Origin: Dolichospermum flos-aquae CCAP 1403/13F
GTDB taxonomy: Bacteria > Cyanobacteriota > Cyanobacteriia > Cyanobacteriales > Nostocaceae
Length of the DNA stretch: 64,000 nt
Reading direction: 5' to 3'
Assembly: GCF_012516395.1 (NCBI RefSeq)
Contig: NZ_CP051206.1
Span: 806,001-870,000 of the forward strand
The position numbers were made by a program, and so were the translations under genes. How positions within the stretch are numbered: the stretch's first letter is position 1; every line of letters begins with the position of its first letter. The notes under the pieces were generated by a model. The model did not search any database and had not been told where the DNA came from. It worked only from the letters and a program-made list of their open reading frames with translations. Below are positions 16,899-26,492 of the stretch, piece by piece.

Positions 16899-16931
16899 AG
16901 ATCCCCGACTTCTTTGAGAAGTCGGGGATCT
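16899..16931. repeat. 33-bp dispersed hairpin repeat, copy 2
   Basis: Near-perfect palindrome AGATCCCCGACTTCTT-G-AGAAGTCGGGGATCT. It lies between two convergent genes, so an RNA hairpin here could end transcription from both sides, although no T-run follows. Confidence 0.85.
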
Positions 16932-16946
16932 GAAATCTAAAATCTG

Positions 16947-17729
16947 TTAAAATTCCAGAATTACTGGTGTATGATCACTAGGTTGAACTAACTTCCGGGG
17001 TTCAATATCAATAGTGCAACTTTGGGCGCGTTCATACAAAGTTGGTGTAAGATAATGATGATCTATTCGCCAACCTAAATTACGCTTAAAAGCAGCAGTC
17101 CGATAATCCCACCAACTATAATTTTCTCCTGCGTTGTTAAATTTACGAAAAGCATCTCCAAAACCTAAACTGAGAACATCTCGTAACGCTTGACGTTCTA
17201 ATTCAGATGCCATAATGTGATTATCTATCTTTACCTTATCATTAATATCTATATCTTCTAAGGCAATATTAAAATCACCACACATAGAAATAGCAGGATT
17301 TGATAATAGTAAAGTCTGTAAATATTCCTTGAGAATTTTTAACCAGCCTAACTTATATTCATACTTGTCGCTACCGATAGCTGAACCATTGGGAACATAA
17401 AGATTAACAATTCTTACTCCTTCAATTATACCAGAAATTACCCGTTTTTGTTCATCCCATGCTGATGCTATTTCTGGCAAAATAGCACCAAAACCCACAT
17501 TTACATCTGTCAAAGGTTGACGACTAATTAAAGCCACACCATTATAAGATTTTTGCCCGGAAATATACGGATAATAGCCTAAATTTTCAAACGCAAGATT
17601 AGGAAAGTCCTTGTCTATGACTTTGGTTTCTTGTAAACACAAAACATCAACCGGATTTTCTGTTAACCAATTGATAACCTGTTCTAAACGTGTCCGCACA
17701 GAATTCACATTCCAAGTAGCAATTTTCAT
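16947..17729 (-). CDS. xth: Exodeoxyribonuclease III (AP endonuclease)
   Basis: A 260-residue ExoIII-family DNA repair enzyme that cuts at abasic sites and removes 3' blocking groups. Motifs in order: MKIATWNVNSVRTR with the metal/substrate Asn, VLCLQETKV with the metal-binding Glu, a central MCGDFNIA with catalytic Asp and Asn, and the C-terminal SDHTPVILEF with the Asp-His pair. Length and motif order match bacterial xth. It is convergent with the gene before it, and a 33-bp hairpin lies between the two stops. Confidence 0.95.
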   Translation of the reverse strand: MKIATWNVNSVRTRLEQVINWLTENPVDVLCLQETKVIDKDFPNLAFENLGYYPYISGQKSYNGVALISRQPLTDVNVGFGAILPEIASAWDEQKRVISGIIEGVRIVNLYVPNGSAIGSDKYEYKLGWLKILKEYLQTLLLSNPAISMCGDFNIALEDIDINDKVKIDNHIMASELERQALRDVLSLGFGDAFRKFNNAGENYSWWDYRTAAFKRNLGWRIDHHYLTPTLYERAQSCTIDIEPRKLVQPSDHTPVILEF

Positions 17730-18105
17730 GAGTTAATTATTAAAACGACTGCAAAATAATGGTAAAGTGATTGTCTCATGAAAATTATATATTTATGATC
17801 CCTAAGATAGATGAATAAGGACTATACTAGTTTATAGTTTGATAATGTTCTCACAGGTTTTCATTGTTTTGATCAAAGAATCAGCTTGGATAAATACCCC
17901 ATAAAGCTGGTTAATTTAGCATTTATTCATAGGTTTTTACCACCAATTTCTCTAAATCTGAGAATTGCGAATGGGGGAATAAAAAACTATAAAAAATGAA
18001 TGTTACTAAATAAACCATAAATTTAGAATTTTCAATTGTTTAATGGTGATGTCGAGATCAATCATAACATTGCCAGGGTTTAATTTTTTTAAAGGAGGAC
18101 ATTGT
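17730..18105. other. Intergenic region between xth and a small Zn-ribbon gene
   Basis: About 375 bases of AT-rich DNA between divergent genes. No coding frame, hairpin or recognised RNA was found. It must hold the promoters of both genes; the only clear signal is AAAGGAGG at 18091-18098, the ribosome site of the next gene. Confidence 0.6.
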
Positions 18106-18303
18106 ATGAGTATCATAGTTAACACCTGCCCCTGCTGTGGTGGTTCGGTTCTGCGTCATGTCCGTCATCATGAGGTTTATTGGTTTTGTCTTTCCTGTAG
18201 ACAAGAAGTACCAGTTTTAAATACAAGTAGTGGATCTAATCTACTATCTAAGTTGGAAACCCGTAATCAAGAAGTTTTACCCCAAACGGCTTTGAGTTCT
18301 TGA
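18106..18303 (+). CDS. Small zinc-ribbon-like protein
   Basis: A 65-residue protein. I chose the ATG at 18106 because it follows AAAGGAGG at ideal spacing; an in-frame upstream start at 18043 has no such site. Two Cys pairs, CPCCGG and CLSCRQ, separated by about 20 residues that include RHVRHHEVYWF, suggest one bound zinc. The tail is polar. Similar small Cys-pair proteins occur in other cyanobacteria, as far as I recall, without a known role. Confidence 0.72.
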   Translation: MSIIVNTCPCCGGSVLRHVRHHEVYWFCLSCRQEVPVLNTSSGSNLLSKLETRNQEVLPQTALSS

Positions 18304-18476
18304 ATTTTTGAACATGGGGAATAGAAAACTCATCAGCATAAATTTAGGTAAAAGCAGGAATTGCTAATTTTAAATACAAAATATATGCCGATGTCATTAA
18401 GTATGGTATAAAAGCGTATTTAATAGATTTTGATAGCGTGGTTTAAGTCATACTTCTTTTTTATGGGTGAAAAATT

Positions 18477-19499
18477 TTGTTAGCAGCACTACTCTACGGA
18501 CAAGAGGATTTACGCCTAGAACAAGTTCCTGACCCGACTCCCGAAGCCGGCGAGGTGGTGATTCAGGTGGAAGCAGCCACTACTTGTGGGACAGATTTGA
18601 AGGTATGGCGACGTGGTGGCCATGCTAAAATGTTGACACCGCCGACACTGTTTGGTCATGAAGGTGCGGGACGGATTGTCGCTGTCGGCGCTGGGGTGAC
18701 GAATTGGCGGGTAGGCGATCGCGTGGTAGCAAATAATTCTGCTCCCTGCATGAAATGTTTATTTTGTCAACGCCAAGAATATTCTTTATGTCCCCATTTA
18801 ACTTGGAATAATGGGACATTTGCGGAATATCTGAAAATTTCTGCTCCTATAGTTGAGCATAATTTATTACTAGTTCCTAAGCATTTGCCCTTAGTATTAG
18901 CGGCGATGACTGAACCGCTGGCTTGTGTATTACATGGTATCAGCCGTTCTGGTGTCAAACCCCATGATAAAGTAGTGGTTTTGGGTGATGGCGCAATTGG
19001 CTTGATGTTTGTGGCAGTATTAGCGAAATATACTGAGGTGATATTGTGGGGTGGGAATAATCAACGGTTAGAAATTGGTGAAAAGTTCGGTGCAGCAAAG
19101 ACTTTTAATTATCATCAAGTTACGGATATTGCCAACACAGTTAGGGAATTAACCGCTGGTTGGGGTGCAGATGTGGTTATAGAAGCTACTGGTGTACCGA
19201 GTGTTTGGGAAACGGCGATCGCTTGCGGTCGTCCTGGTGCAACTATCAATTTATTTGGTGGTTGTCCAAGAGATACCACAATTTCTGTCAATACCGAACA
19301 ATTGCACTATAGTGAACTTACTCTCAAAGGCGTATTTCACAATACACCAGAATATGTGAAAGCAGCCTTATCGCTCATCGCTAGTGGTACAATTCCTTTT
19401 GACTTACTTATTAGTGAACACCGATCTTTACAGGATTTAGAACAGGTATTCATGGATATGAAGGCACGGAAAGTAATTAAAGTAGCGATGTATAACTAA
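18477..19499 (+). CDS. Zinc-dependent alcohol dehydrogenase family protein
   Basis: A 340-residue medium-chain dehydrogenase. Catalytic zinc ligands are Cys37 (TTCGTD) and His61-Glu62 (FGHEGAG). The structural zinc lobe has Cys91, 94, 97 and 105. The NAD(P)-binding motif is GDGAIG. The start is TTG at 18477; no ATG is available in frame nearby. The lineage resembles threonine/sorbitol dehydrogenase-like enzymes, but the substrate cannot be named. It is preceded by 170 bases without a clear regulatory element. Confidence 0.88.
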   Translation: MLAALLYGQEDLRLEQVPDPTPEAGEVVIQVEAATTCGTDLKVWRRGGHAKMLTPPTLFGHEGAGRIVAVGAGVTNWRVGDRVVANNSAPCMKCLFCQRQEYSLCPHLTWNNGTFAEYLKISAPIVEHNLLLVPKHLPLVLAAMTEPLACVLHGISRSGVKPHDKVVVLGDGAIGLMFVAVLAKYTEVILWGGNNQRLEIGEKFGAAKTFNYHQVTDIANTVRELTAGWGADVVIEATGVPSVWETAIACGRPGATINLFGGCPRDTTISVNTEQLHYSELTLKGVFHNTPEYVKAALSLIASGTIPFDLLISEHRSLQDLEQVFMDMKARKVIKVAMYN

Positions 19500-19685
19500 A
19501 AAAATAGCTATTTCGTAGTTCATGCTTCTAGCTAGTACAGCTTGGCGTAAAAGTTACACTTTACCAATATATTAGAAGCATCTAGCCCAGGAAGGTTGCA
19601 ATTTTTCCCCAGAATAGTTTATTATCCTGATTTTACTGTTTAATTTGGGAAAAAACTCAGTATCAACTCCCTATTTCCTAATTTT

Positions 19686-19883
19686 ATGATTATTACCTTA
19701 TTAGTAGCTTGGATAGTTTTTATCATTCTCTGGAAACTAATTAAAACCACGATTAAAACGGCCATGATCTCTGCCGCTTTTGTCATGTTATTATACTTTG
19801 GTTTCGGTATTACTCCCCAAGATATTTGGCAGCAAATCAGCCAATTTGCTCAAACTTTCTCCCAAACGCCAGTGAAAAAGTGA
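19686..19883 (+). CDS. Small membrane protein, unknown function
   Basis: A 65-residue protein with two hydrophobic segments (about residues 2-16 and 26-42) separated by a basic turn (KLIKTTIKT), and a polar C-terminus ending PVKK. It is probably an integral membrane protein with a hairpin topology. No family is recognised. It stands alone between the dehydrogenase and an Rpn remnant. Confidence 0.6.
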   Translation: MIITLLVAWIVFIILWKLIKTTIKTAMISAAFVMLLYFGFGITPQDIWQQISQFAQTFSQTPVKK

Positions 19884-20085
19884 CAATTATTATGATAGAG
19901 GCTATGGAAACCCATCAACAAAACTACAAATATTGTCAGAAGCCAGCAAATGAGTTTCCGAGGCTTCCTGCTGACTTCCGGCTTCCTAAAATAAGGAGAC
20001 ATTCACCATGATAAAACCAGTTGTTACCCAAAATCATCCTTGGGTGATAGTCAGAATTGTAACCATTACCCAAAGGGTGTAAATT

Positions 20086-20411
20086 GTGAGTTTTGATAAT
20101 GTTTGTAAAAAGAGATTTTAGCAGGTTTGCGATTCGAGAAAAATCTAATTCGTCAATTATTGAGCGAGGATATTATGCAAGAATCTGTAATTTATCAGGA
20201 TATTTTGCAAAAGGGAGAAATAAAAGGAGAACAAAAAGAAGCTTTTCGTTTCTTGAATCGTCAATTAAATCGGCGGTTTGGTGAAATATCTTTACCAATA
20301 ATTGAAAAGATGCGCTTATTATCCACTGAACAATTAGAAATATTAGGAGAAGAGTTTTTAGACTTTTCTGAAATGTCTGATTTAGTCACTTGGTTAGATA
20401 GACAAAAGTAG
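20086..20411 (+). pseudogene. Rpn-family (DUF4351) remnant, copy A
   Basis: The GTG at 20086 begins an Rpn-type N-terminus (VSFDNVCK) that breaks off after eight codons. It is then joined, in another frame, to the C-terminal part of the same kind of gene: LRFEKNLIRQLLSEDIM, a KGE-rich linker, and the DUF4351 bundle FRFLNRQLNRRFGE to LVTWLDRQK. The nuclease domain is deleted. The C-terminal frame alone (20127-20411, 94 codons) is open and could be translated. Confidence 0.75.
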
Positions 20412-20474
20412 ATAATCTTGGGCAATTTCAACCTGGATATTGCCCTAAAAAATCTAATTTTTCATTTTTAATAA

Positions 20475-20975
20475 TTACCCAATCTTCCGAGATCCAGAAA
20501 TCTTCGCTAAAGCATCTTGAAACGCGGGTGGTAACTGCCGCATAATTTTCCCCTTTTCCCGATCTAAAGCCACTAACGTCACCTGAGCAGTAATGTATAA
20601 ATCCTGACCATCAGGAGAAACAAGGGTATAGTGCCAGTTCATTCGCACTCCAGTCACCTCAGCCATCCGTGTTTTTACTAAGACTGACATCCCTAACTGC
20701 ACTGATCGATGATAACGGATTGATAACTCCACCACAGGCAAATCACAACCTAACGCCACTAAATCAGCAAATTCAATGCCAATAGAACGCAAACATTCTA
20801 CCCGTGCTTCTTCCATCCAGGTCAAATAGGTGCCATGCCAAACAATACCTGCATAGTCCGTGTGGTGAGGTTGCGCCCTAACTGGATATTCAAACCAATT
20901 TTCAAATGCAACATTAGTTACACTCTCAATGGCACTAGTTGGTGGTAGTTGGGGTTGATTTGTATCTTTAGACAT
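20475..20975 (-). CDS. Hotdog-fold acyl-CoA thioesterase
   Basis: A 166-residue 4HBT-family thioesterase. The active-site region is HHTDYAGIVWHGTYLTWMEEAR, with the catalytic Asp and the Gly-His-containing helix typical of YbgC/FcbC-like enzymes. The middle strands (VELSIRYHRSVQLG) and the end (QVTLVALDREKGKIMRQLP) also match. It hydrolyses an acyl-CoA thioester. Cyanobacterial relatives include DHNA-CoA thioesterases of phylloquinone synthesis, but this sequence alone does not prove that substrate. A ~20-residue N-terminal extension is polar. Confidence 0.86.
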   Translation of the reverse strand: MSKDTNQPQLPPTSAIESVTNVAFENWFEYPVRAQPHHTDYAGIVWHGTYLTWMEEARVECLRSIGIEFADLVALGCDLPVVELSIRYHRSVQLGMSVLVKTRMAEVTGVRMNWHYTLVSPDGQDLYITAQVTLVALDREKGKIMRQLPPAFQDALAKISGSRKIG

Positions 20976-21135
20976 ATTAATAATTTTTACAAGCAGCAGA
21001 TTTCTAAAAAACAGATAAAACTTTGTAAACTGTTTCTAATTCTACCAGATTGTCAAGACGTTGCGTCAAACGCCCATGATTCAGAAAATTTGAGCAATAC
21101 TGGTACATGACGGAAGATCAACAGAACTTACAAAA

Positions 21136-22608
21136 ATGACGATTCAACCTACAAATACAGCATTATTAGATTGGACTGGTGATACTTTAGCCATTGGCTT
21201 ATTTGAAGACGCAGTAGAGTTAACTGGTGATCTTGCCAGCTTAAATGATAAATGTGCGGGAATTGTCCAAGAAGTTATTGCCGAAGAAGAATTTACAGGT
21301 AAGGCAAATAGCATCATCGTCATTCGCTTAGGTGCGACTTATGCCGTGCGGAAGCTGATTTTGGTGGGTTTAGGGAAACCAGACGCGCTGAAATTAGAAA
21401 ATTTACGCCGGGTTGCGGCTACTGTAGCCCGAACCGCCAAAAAGCAAAAAACCAAAACCCTGGGAATCAGTTTACCACTGTGGAACAATGATCCAGCCGC
21501 CACAGCCCAGGCATTGACTGAAGGCATAGAATTAGCACTTTACCAAGATATTCGCTTTAAATCTGAACCAGAAGATAAAAATCCCCAGATCGAAACTATT
21601 GATTTACTTGGTTTAGCAGGACAAGAAGCTGCTATTGCCCGTGCTAATCAAATTGTTTCTGGTGTGATTTTGGCGAGACAGTTAGTAGCAGCCCCAGCTA
21701 ACGCGGTTACATCTATTACTATGGCAGAAACTGCCCAAGCGATCGCTCACGAACACGGGTTAGAACTGGAAATTCTCGAACAGGAAGAATGTGAAAAACT
21801 AGGTATGGGAGCATTTTTGGGAGTTGCCCAAGCTTCTGATTTACCACCAAAATTCATTCACCTTATCTACAAACCAGCCACCACACCGAGACGGAAACTG
21901 GCAATTATCGGGAAAGGTGTAACTTTTGATTCCGGTGGTTTGAACATTAAAGGGGCTGGTAGCGGCATTGAAACCATGAAAATGGATATGGGTGGTGCAG
22001 CCGCAACTTTAGGCGCTGCTAAAGCCATTGGGCAGTTAAAACCAGATGTAGAAGTTCACTTTATCTCCGCCGTCACCGAAAACATGATTAGCGGTAAGGC
22101 TATGCACCCTGGAGACATCTTAACCGCATCAAATGGCAAAACCATCGAAGTTAACAACACCGATGCTGAAGGGCGATTAACCTTGGCTGATGCCTTGGTT
22201 TATGCTGATAAATTGGGTGTGGATGCGATCGTTGATTTAGCTACTCTCACAGGTGCTTGTGTGGTAGCTTTGGGTGAAGATATCGCTGGTTTATTTACAC
22301 CAGATGATGCGGTAGCTTCCCAACTGCAAACAGCCGCTGATAGTGCTGGTGAGAAAATTTGGCGGATGCCGATGGAAGATAAATATTTTGACGGGTTAAA
22401 ATCGGGTATTGCTGACATGAAAAATACCGGACCTCGTTATGGCGGTTCAATTACTGCGGCTTTATTTCTCAAGCAGTTTGTCAAGGATACTCCTTGGGCG
22501 CATTTAGATATTGCCGGACCAGTTTGGGCTGATAAGGAACATGGCTACAATGGTGCTGGGGCAACTGGTTTTGGTGTGAGAACACTGGTTAGCTGGGTTT
22601 TAAGTTAG
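21136..22608 (+). CDS. pepA: Leucyl aminopeptidase (M17)
   Basis: A 490-residue M17 cytosol aminopeptidase, the normal length. The N-terminal macro-like domain (1-160) is followed by the catalytic domain with metal-binding signatures: [23 protein letters not shown] and NTDAEGRL at 341-348, which is the family hallmark. It removes N-terminal residues from peptides in the cytoplasm, using two metal ions. It is flanked on both sides by Rpn/DUF4351 remnants, and a GC-rich hairpin follows the stop. Confidence 0.96.
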   Translation: MTIQPTNTALLDWTGDTLAIGLFEDAVELTGDLASLNDKCAGIVQEVIAEEEFTGKANSIIVIRLGATYAVRKLILVGLGKPDALKLENLRRVAATVARTAKKQKTKTLGISLPLWNNDPAATAQALTEGIELALYQDIRFKSEPEDKNPQIETIDLLGLAGQEAAIARANQIVSGVILARQLVAAPANAVTSITMAETAQAIAHEHGLELEILEQEECEKLGMGAFLGVAQASDLPPKFIHLIYKPATTPRRKLAIIGKGVTFDSGGLNIKGAGSGIETMKMDMGGAAATLGAAKAIGQLKPDVEVHFISAVTENMISGKAMHPGDILTASNGKTIEVNNTDAEGRLTLADALVYADKLGVDAIVDLATLTGACVVALGEDIAGLFTPDDAVASQLQTAADSAGEKIWRMPMEDKYFDGLKSGIADMKNTGPRYGGSITAALFLKQFVKDTPWAHLDIAGPVWADKEHGYNGAGATGFGVRTLVSWVLS

Positions 22609-22625
22609 TTTAATTTCATCTCAAC

Positions 22626-22646
22626 AGGGCGGGGTTTTCCCGCCCT
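22626..22646 (+). terminator. GC-rich hairpin after pepA
   Basis: Inverted repeat AGGGCGGG-GTTTT-CCCGCCCT, 18 bases after the pepA stop. The stem is strong, but there is no T-run directly after it, so it is a probable rather than certain terminator. Confidence 0.55.
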
Positions 22647-22684
22647 TACCATAAATTAAAAAATTGTGAGTCAGGGTGTGAATT

Positions 22685-23105
22685 GTGAGTTTTGATAATG
22701 TCTGTAAAATCCTAGCGGAAAAATATCCCCTTGATTTTGCCAACTGGTTATTACCTGAAGAAGTCGAAAAGATCAAAGTCTTAAAAACCGAATTAAATTT
22801 TAGCAGGTTTACGATTCGAGAAAAATCTAATTCGTCAATTATTGAGTGAGGATATTATGCAAGAATCTGTAATTTACCAGGATATTTTGCAAAAGGGTGA
22901 ACAGAAAGGAGAACAAAAAGAAGCTTTTCGTTTCCTGAATCGTCAATTAAATCGGCGGTTTGGGGAAATGGATTTATCCATCATTGAACGGATTCGTTTA
23001 TTACCTACTGAACAATTAGAAATATTGGGAGAAGAGTTTTTAGATTTTTCAGGAATATCTGATCTAGTTAATTGGTTAGATACACACCTCCCCAGAAGTT
23101 TATAA
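22685..23105 (+). pseudogene. Rpn-family (DUF4351) remnant, copy B
   Basis: This copy keeps more of the N-terminus: from GTG 22685 the frame reads VSFDNVCKILAEKYP and continues through ANWLLPEEVEKIKVLKTEL, a typical Rpn start. It is then fused at about 22797 to the conserved TTTAGCAGG junction and goes out of frame, stopping at the TGA around 22849. The C-terminal frame resumes at 22842 and runs to DLVNWLDTH. The central nuclease domain is deleted. Copies A and B share the same 3' junction, so the deletion either preceded duplication or recurred. Confidence 0.78.
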
Positions 23106-23131
23106 GGTTTTTTCCAGATTCTCGATTTTTT

Positions 23132-23431
23132 GAGATTTTAGCAGGTTTGCGATTCGAGAAAAATCTAATTCGTCAATTATTGAGCGAGGATATTATGGAA
23201 GAATCTGTAATTTACCAGGATATTTTGCAAAAGGGTGAACAGAAAGAAGCTTTTCGTTTTCTGAATCGTCAATTAAATCGGCGGTTTGGGGAAATGGATT
23301 TATCCATCATTGAACGGATTCGTTTATTACCTACTGAACAATTAGAAATATTAGGAGAAGAGTTTTTAGACTTTGCAGGAATATCTGATTTAGTTACTTG
23401 GTTAGATACACATATTCCCAGAAATTTATAG
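23132..23431 (+). pseudogene. Rpn-family (DUF4351) remnant, copy C
   Basis: A tandem duplicate of the 3' part of copy B, offset by 338 bases, with a 12-base deletion in the KGEQ-coding linker. It starts at ILAGLRFEKN without any Rpn N-terminus, and the DUF4351 helix bundle is intact. The sequence after its stop (TTTTTTCCAGATTCTCGATTTT) also repeats the sequence between B and C, which marks the duplication unit. Confidence 0.78.
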
Positions 23432-23460
23432 GATTTTTTCCAGATTCTCGATTTTGGTTC

Positions 23461-23562
23461 ATTCCCATACTCCGCGTAGGAATGCAGACCCAGAGGCTCG
23501 GTCTCGAAAATACGAGGTAGAACCTCTAGGAGAGAATTCCCAGTCTGGAGACTGGGAACGAG
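23461..23562. repeat. Multi-hairpin repeat (ATTCCCA...CTGGGAACGAGG)
   Basis: About 100 bases made of three successive hairpins: ATTCCCATACTCCGCGTAGGAAT, CAGAGGCTCGGTC...GAACCTCTAGG, and TTCCCAGTCTGGAGACTGGGAA followed by CGAGG. This structure is a well-known interspersed repeat type in Nostocales genomes. It lies between convergent genes and might also end transcription. Confidence 0.7.
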
Positions 23563-23575
23563 GAACTCTGGACTA

Positions 23576-24931
23576 TCAAATAGAAATTAATGGCTGATTT
23601 TCTAAACTTTTATCTTTCAATGTTCCAGGTACAGAGATACCTAATAAAATCATATTACTTGTCATGTAAGACAATAAAGTAGACCACAATAAATGATTAT
23701 TATGAAAATACCAAGCTGCAATTAGTAAGGGGATAAAACCCACTACAAAAGATAATAATACCGCATTACGTAAAGTTGCAACTTCCTTTAAACCAATAAA
23801 GTAACCTTCTAGCATAAGAGTAATGGCAGTAATTACTAAAATAGGCAGTAACCAAATGGTATATTGATTAATCTCTTGATTCACTTCTGTGTGATTAGTT
23901 AATAATCCAAATACCTGATCAGGGAAGAAAATAGATGTCCCGGCAAAACCTAATGCAATCACCACACTAGTCACTAAAGAAACTATTAATAAAGGGATGA
24001 TCTGTTGAGTATTGTCTTTGCTTTTAAAATTCGCTGTCAGGGTTTGCATTGTTACTCCTACCCCTTGAATTGTAAACTGACTCAAAAGAGCAATTTGGAG
24101 TAATAAACCATTTTGCGCTAAAACAGTTGTTCCCATGGTTGCACTTAAATTAGTAAAAATAGAATAGACAGAAACTAATACTAAAAACCGAATCAAAATA
24201 TTACCTTTTAACGCAAAAGTTTCCTTTAAAGCTACCCAATCAAATAATTCTTGAATGGCTGCTGGTACAGCTTGCCAAGGAATAGTAAAAAACATCCATA
24301 TTAAACCCACGATTAAAGCTAAATACTGGCTTAATGCTGTTGCTAAACCTGCCCCTACACTTGCCCAACCCCATTTAGAAATCATCAAATAATCTAACAA
24401 TACATTAGAACCATTACCGACAATTGACATTAATAGCATCACCCAATTCATTTCTCTACCTAAAAACCAACCAAATAAAACAAAATTGAGGAGGACAGCA
24501 GGTGCGCCCCAAATTCGCGCATAAAAATAATCAACTCCAGCAGATTCAATATCTGAAGAACCACTCAAAATGAAAAAACCAATTTTTTGTAAAGGATATT
24601 GCAATAAAACAATAATTAACCCCACTAGTAAAGCAATTAAACCACTCCGTAAACCAGCTAAAATTACGGCTTTATCATCATTTTGACCAACAGCTTGAGC
24701 AGTAATAGCATTAGTGCTAGAACGCATGAATTTTAAGACTCGATAAAGATAATCAAACAGAATAGTGGCTAAAATTACTCCTGCTAAATGTCGAATATCC
24801 GTTAAATGCCCTAAAAAAGCAATATCTACCAAACCAGCCAAAGGAACCATCATATTTGCAAGAACGCTGATGCTTGCCAGTCGGTAAAATCTGCCTAAAA
24901 AATTGTAGTTACTGGGGACTGTAAATCTCAT
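23576..24931 (-). CDS. MATE family efflux transporter
   Basis: A 451-residue membrane protein with about twelve hydrophobic segments, matching the DinF-type branch of the multidrug and toxic compound extrusion family. The N-terminus shows the family pattern MVPLAGLVDIAFLGHL and later SSTNAITAQAVGQND. MATE proteins exchange a substrate for Na+ or H+. The substrate here is unknown, and there is no biosynthetic cluster next to it. It is transcribed away from plsX across a 316-base gap. Confidence 0.9.
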   Translation of the reverse strand: MRFTVPSNYNFLGRFYRLASISVLANMMVPLAGLVDIAFLGHLTDIRHLAGVILATILFDYLYRVLKFMRSSTNAITAQAVGQNDDKAVILAGLRSGLIALLVGLIIVLLQYPLQKIGFFILSGSSDIESAGVDYFYARIWGAPAVLLNFVLFGWFLGREMNWVMLLMSIVGNGSNVLLDYLMISKWGWASVGAGLATALSQYLALIVGLIWMFFTIPWQAVPAAIQELFDWVALKETFALKGNILIRFLVLVSVYSIFTNLSATMGTTVLAQNGLLLQIALLSQFTIQGVGVTMQTLTANFKSKDNTQQIIPLLIVSLVTSVVIALGFAGTSIFFPDQVFGLLTNHTEVNQEINQYTIWLLPILVITAITLMLEGYFIGLKEVATLRNAVLLSFVVGFIPLLIAAWYFHNNHLLWSTLLSYMTSNMILLGISVPGTLKDKSLENQPLISI

Positions 24932-25247
24932 TTTTGTTGTTTGGTCTGCTATAATTTCAGTCTATTATCATCTAGAAAACGCCTTTATAGTAATTAGCAA
25001 GGGGTAGTTCATTCACATATTTTCCGGTGAACGGTAAAAGAGCATAAAAAAGCTTTAACCTTACCGTTGTCAGTCCTATTCAAAATACCTATATGCTTAA
25101 TTAGGTATCGTTATATTTCAATTAATGCAAGCTCCTGAATTCTTTTAGTTGCAGAAAAAATAGATTTTCTTATGCTTTTTTGAGAATTCTGAATTTTTAA
25201 GTATTGCAATCTGATAAAATTTGTAAGGTTTCTATAAGCTCTGAGCA
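24932..25247. other. Divergent intergenic region, MATE gene / plsX
   Basis: About 316 AT-rich bases that must contain promoters for both directions. Weak inverted repeats are present, for example ACGGTAAAAG...CTTTAACCTTACCGT around 25030-25066, but no recognised operator or riboswitch. GATAAAATTTG at 25212-25222 could hold the plsX -10 element; this is a low-confidence reading. Confidence 0.4.
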
Positions 25248-26273
25248 ATGGGATCGACTGGTGTAAGGATCGCAATTGACGCAATGGGGGGAGATCATGC
25301 ACCCGCTGAAATCGTCGCCGGCGCACTGCGGGCGCGAGAGGAATTGGGTGTAAAAATATTACTGGTTGGAGATCCCCAACAAATCGAGGCTGTAATGCCG
25401 CCAAAGACAACTATGGCGGATTTGGAGATTGTTCCTGCCGAGGAAACGATCGCTATGGATGAAGATCCTCTCAACGCAGTTAGACGCAAGCGGAAATCTT
25501 CCATCAACATAGCGATGGATTTAGTTAAAAATCAACAAGCAGATGCTGTATTTTCTGCTGGACACTCTGGGGCAGCCATGGCCTCAGCTTTGCTACGCTT
25601 AGGAAGATTACCGGGAATTGACCGCCCAGCAATTGGCACAGTATTCCCCACCATCAAAGCAGGCAAGCCAGTAATGATCCTGGATGTCGGTGCTAATGTA
25701 GACTGTCGCCCTAAGTTTTTAGAGCAGTTTGCAGTCATGGGTTCAATTTACAGTCAGTATGTTTTGGGAACAGAAAATCCCAAAATAGGTTTATTGAATA
25801 TTGGCGAAGAAGATACTAAAGGTAACGAAGTAGTTCTTCGCGCCCACCAATTGTTACGGGAAAATACTCAAATTAATTTCACTGGTAATGCTGAAGGGCG
25901 TGATGTATTGTCCGGTGAATTTGATGTGATTGTTTGCGACGGCTTTGTGGGTAATATTTTATTAAAATTTGCCGAAGCAGTTGGCGGAGTAATTCTGCAA
26001 ATTCTCCGAGAAGAATTACCCCAAGGGATACACGGTCAAATCGGTACAGCGATTTTAAAACCCAACTTAAAACGCGTTAAACAGCGCATGGATCACGCTG
26101 AACATGGAGGCGCTTTGCTTTTGGGTGTCAGCGGTATTTGTTTTATTGGTCATGGCAGTTCCCAAGCACCATCTATTTTTAGTGCCATTCGCATGGCTAA
26201 AGAAGCCGTAGATAATCAGGTGTTAGAAAGACTCCAATCCCAATATCAAATTCTCCAAAATGAAAGTAGTTAA
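25248..26273 (+). CDS. plsX: Phosphate acyltransferase PlsX
   Basis: A 341-residue PlsX, which converts acyl-ACP and phosphate to acyl-phosphate for phosphatidic acid synthesis. Signature segments: RIAIDAMGGDHAP at the start, DEDPLNAVRRKRKSSI, FSAGHSGAAMASALLRLGR, and VCDGFVGNILLKFAE. Length and motifs are complete. It is first in a lipid cluster with fabH and fabD in the same direction, with gaps of about 200 bases that contain short repeats. Confidence 0.96.
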   Translation: MGSTGVRIAIDAMGGDHAPAEIVAGALRAREELGVKILLVGDPQQIEAVMPPKTTMADLEIVPAEETIAMDEDPLNAVRRKRKSSINIAMDLVKNQQADAVFSAGHSGAAMASALLRLGRLPGIDRPAIGTVFPTIKAGKPVMILDVGANVDCRPKFLEQFAVMGSIYSQYVLGTENPKIGLLNIGEEDTKGNEVVLRAHQLLRENTQINFTGNAEGRDVLSGEFDVIVCDGFVGNILLKFAEAVGGVILQILREELPQGIHGQIGTAILKPNLKRVKQRMDHAEHGGALLLGVSGICFIGHGSSQAPSIFSAIRMAKEAVDNQVLERLQSQYQILQNESS

Positions 26274-26443
26274 CTATTACTTCTCAAAAGTAGAGATATT
26301 CCGCTAACAGCCATTTGTCACTTGTCATCCAGTTTTAGATTGCGGATTTTAGATTCATAATTACTTTTATAAATCTACTGTTTTTGATCTCAAATCTAAA
26401 ATTGGGATTGTCATTGGTACTCGTTATTAATGCTTACAAACAA

Positions 26444-26482
26444 GACAACTGACAATTTACAAATGACAATTGACAATTGAGG
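26444..26482 (+). repeat. Short tandem heptamer-like repeat upstream of fabH
   Basis: A run of related units (GACAACTGACAATTTACAAATGACAATTGACAATTGAG pattern in overlapping 7-base steps) just before the fabH start. Such short tandemly repeated strings are characteristic of heterocystous cyanobacteria. Similar strings flank the 65-bp element upstream of fabD and mtnA. Confidence 0.6.
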
Positions 26483-26492
26483 AAAAAAAGAA

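Noticed and set aside
23576..24931. MATE transporter as part of a guanitoxin or other toxin cluster
   Set aside because: No biosynthetic genes lie beside it, and this branch of MATE proteins is widespread in cyanobacteria.
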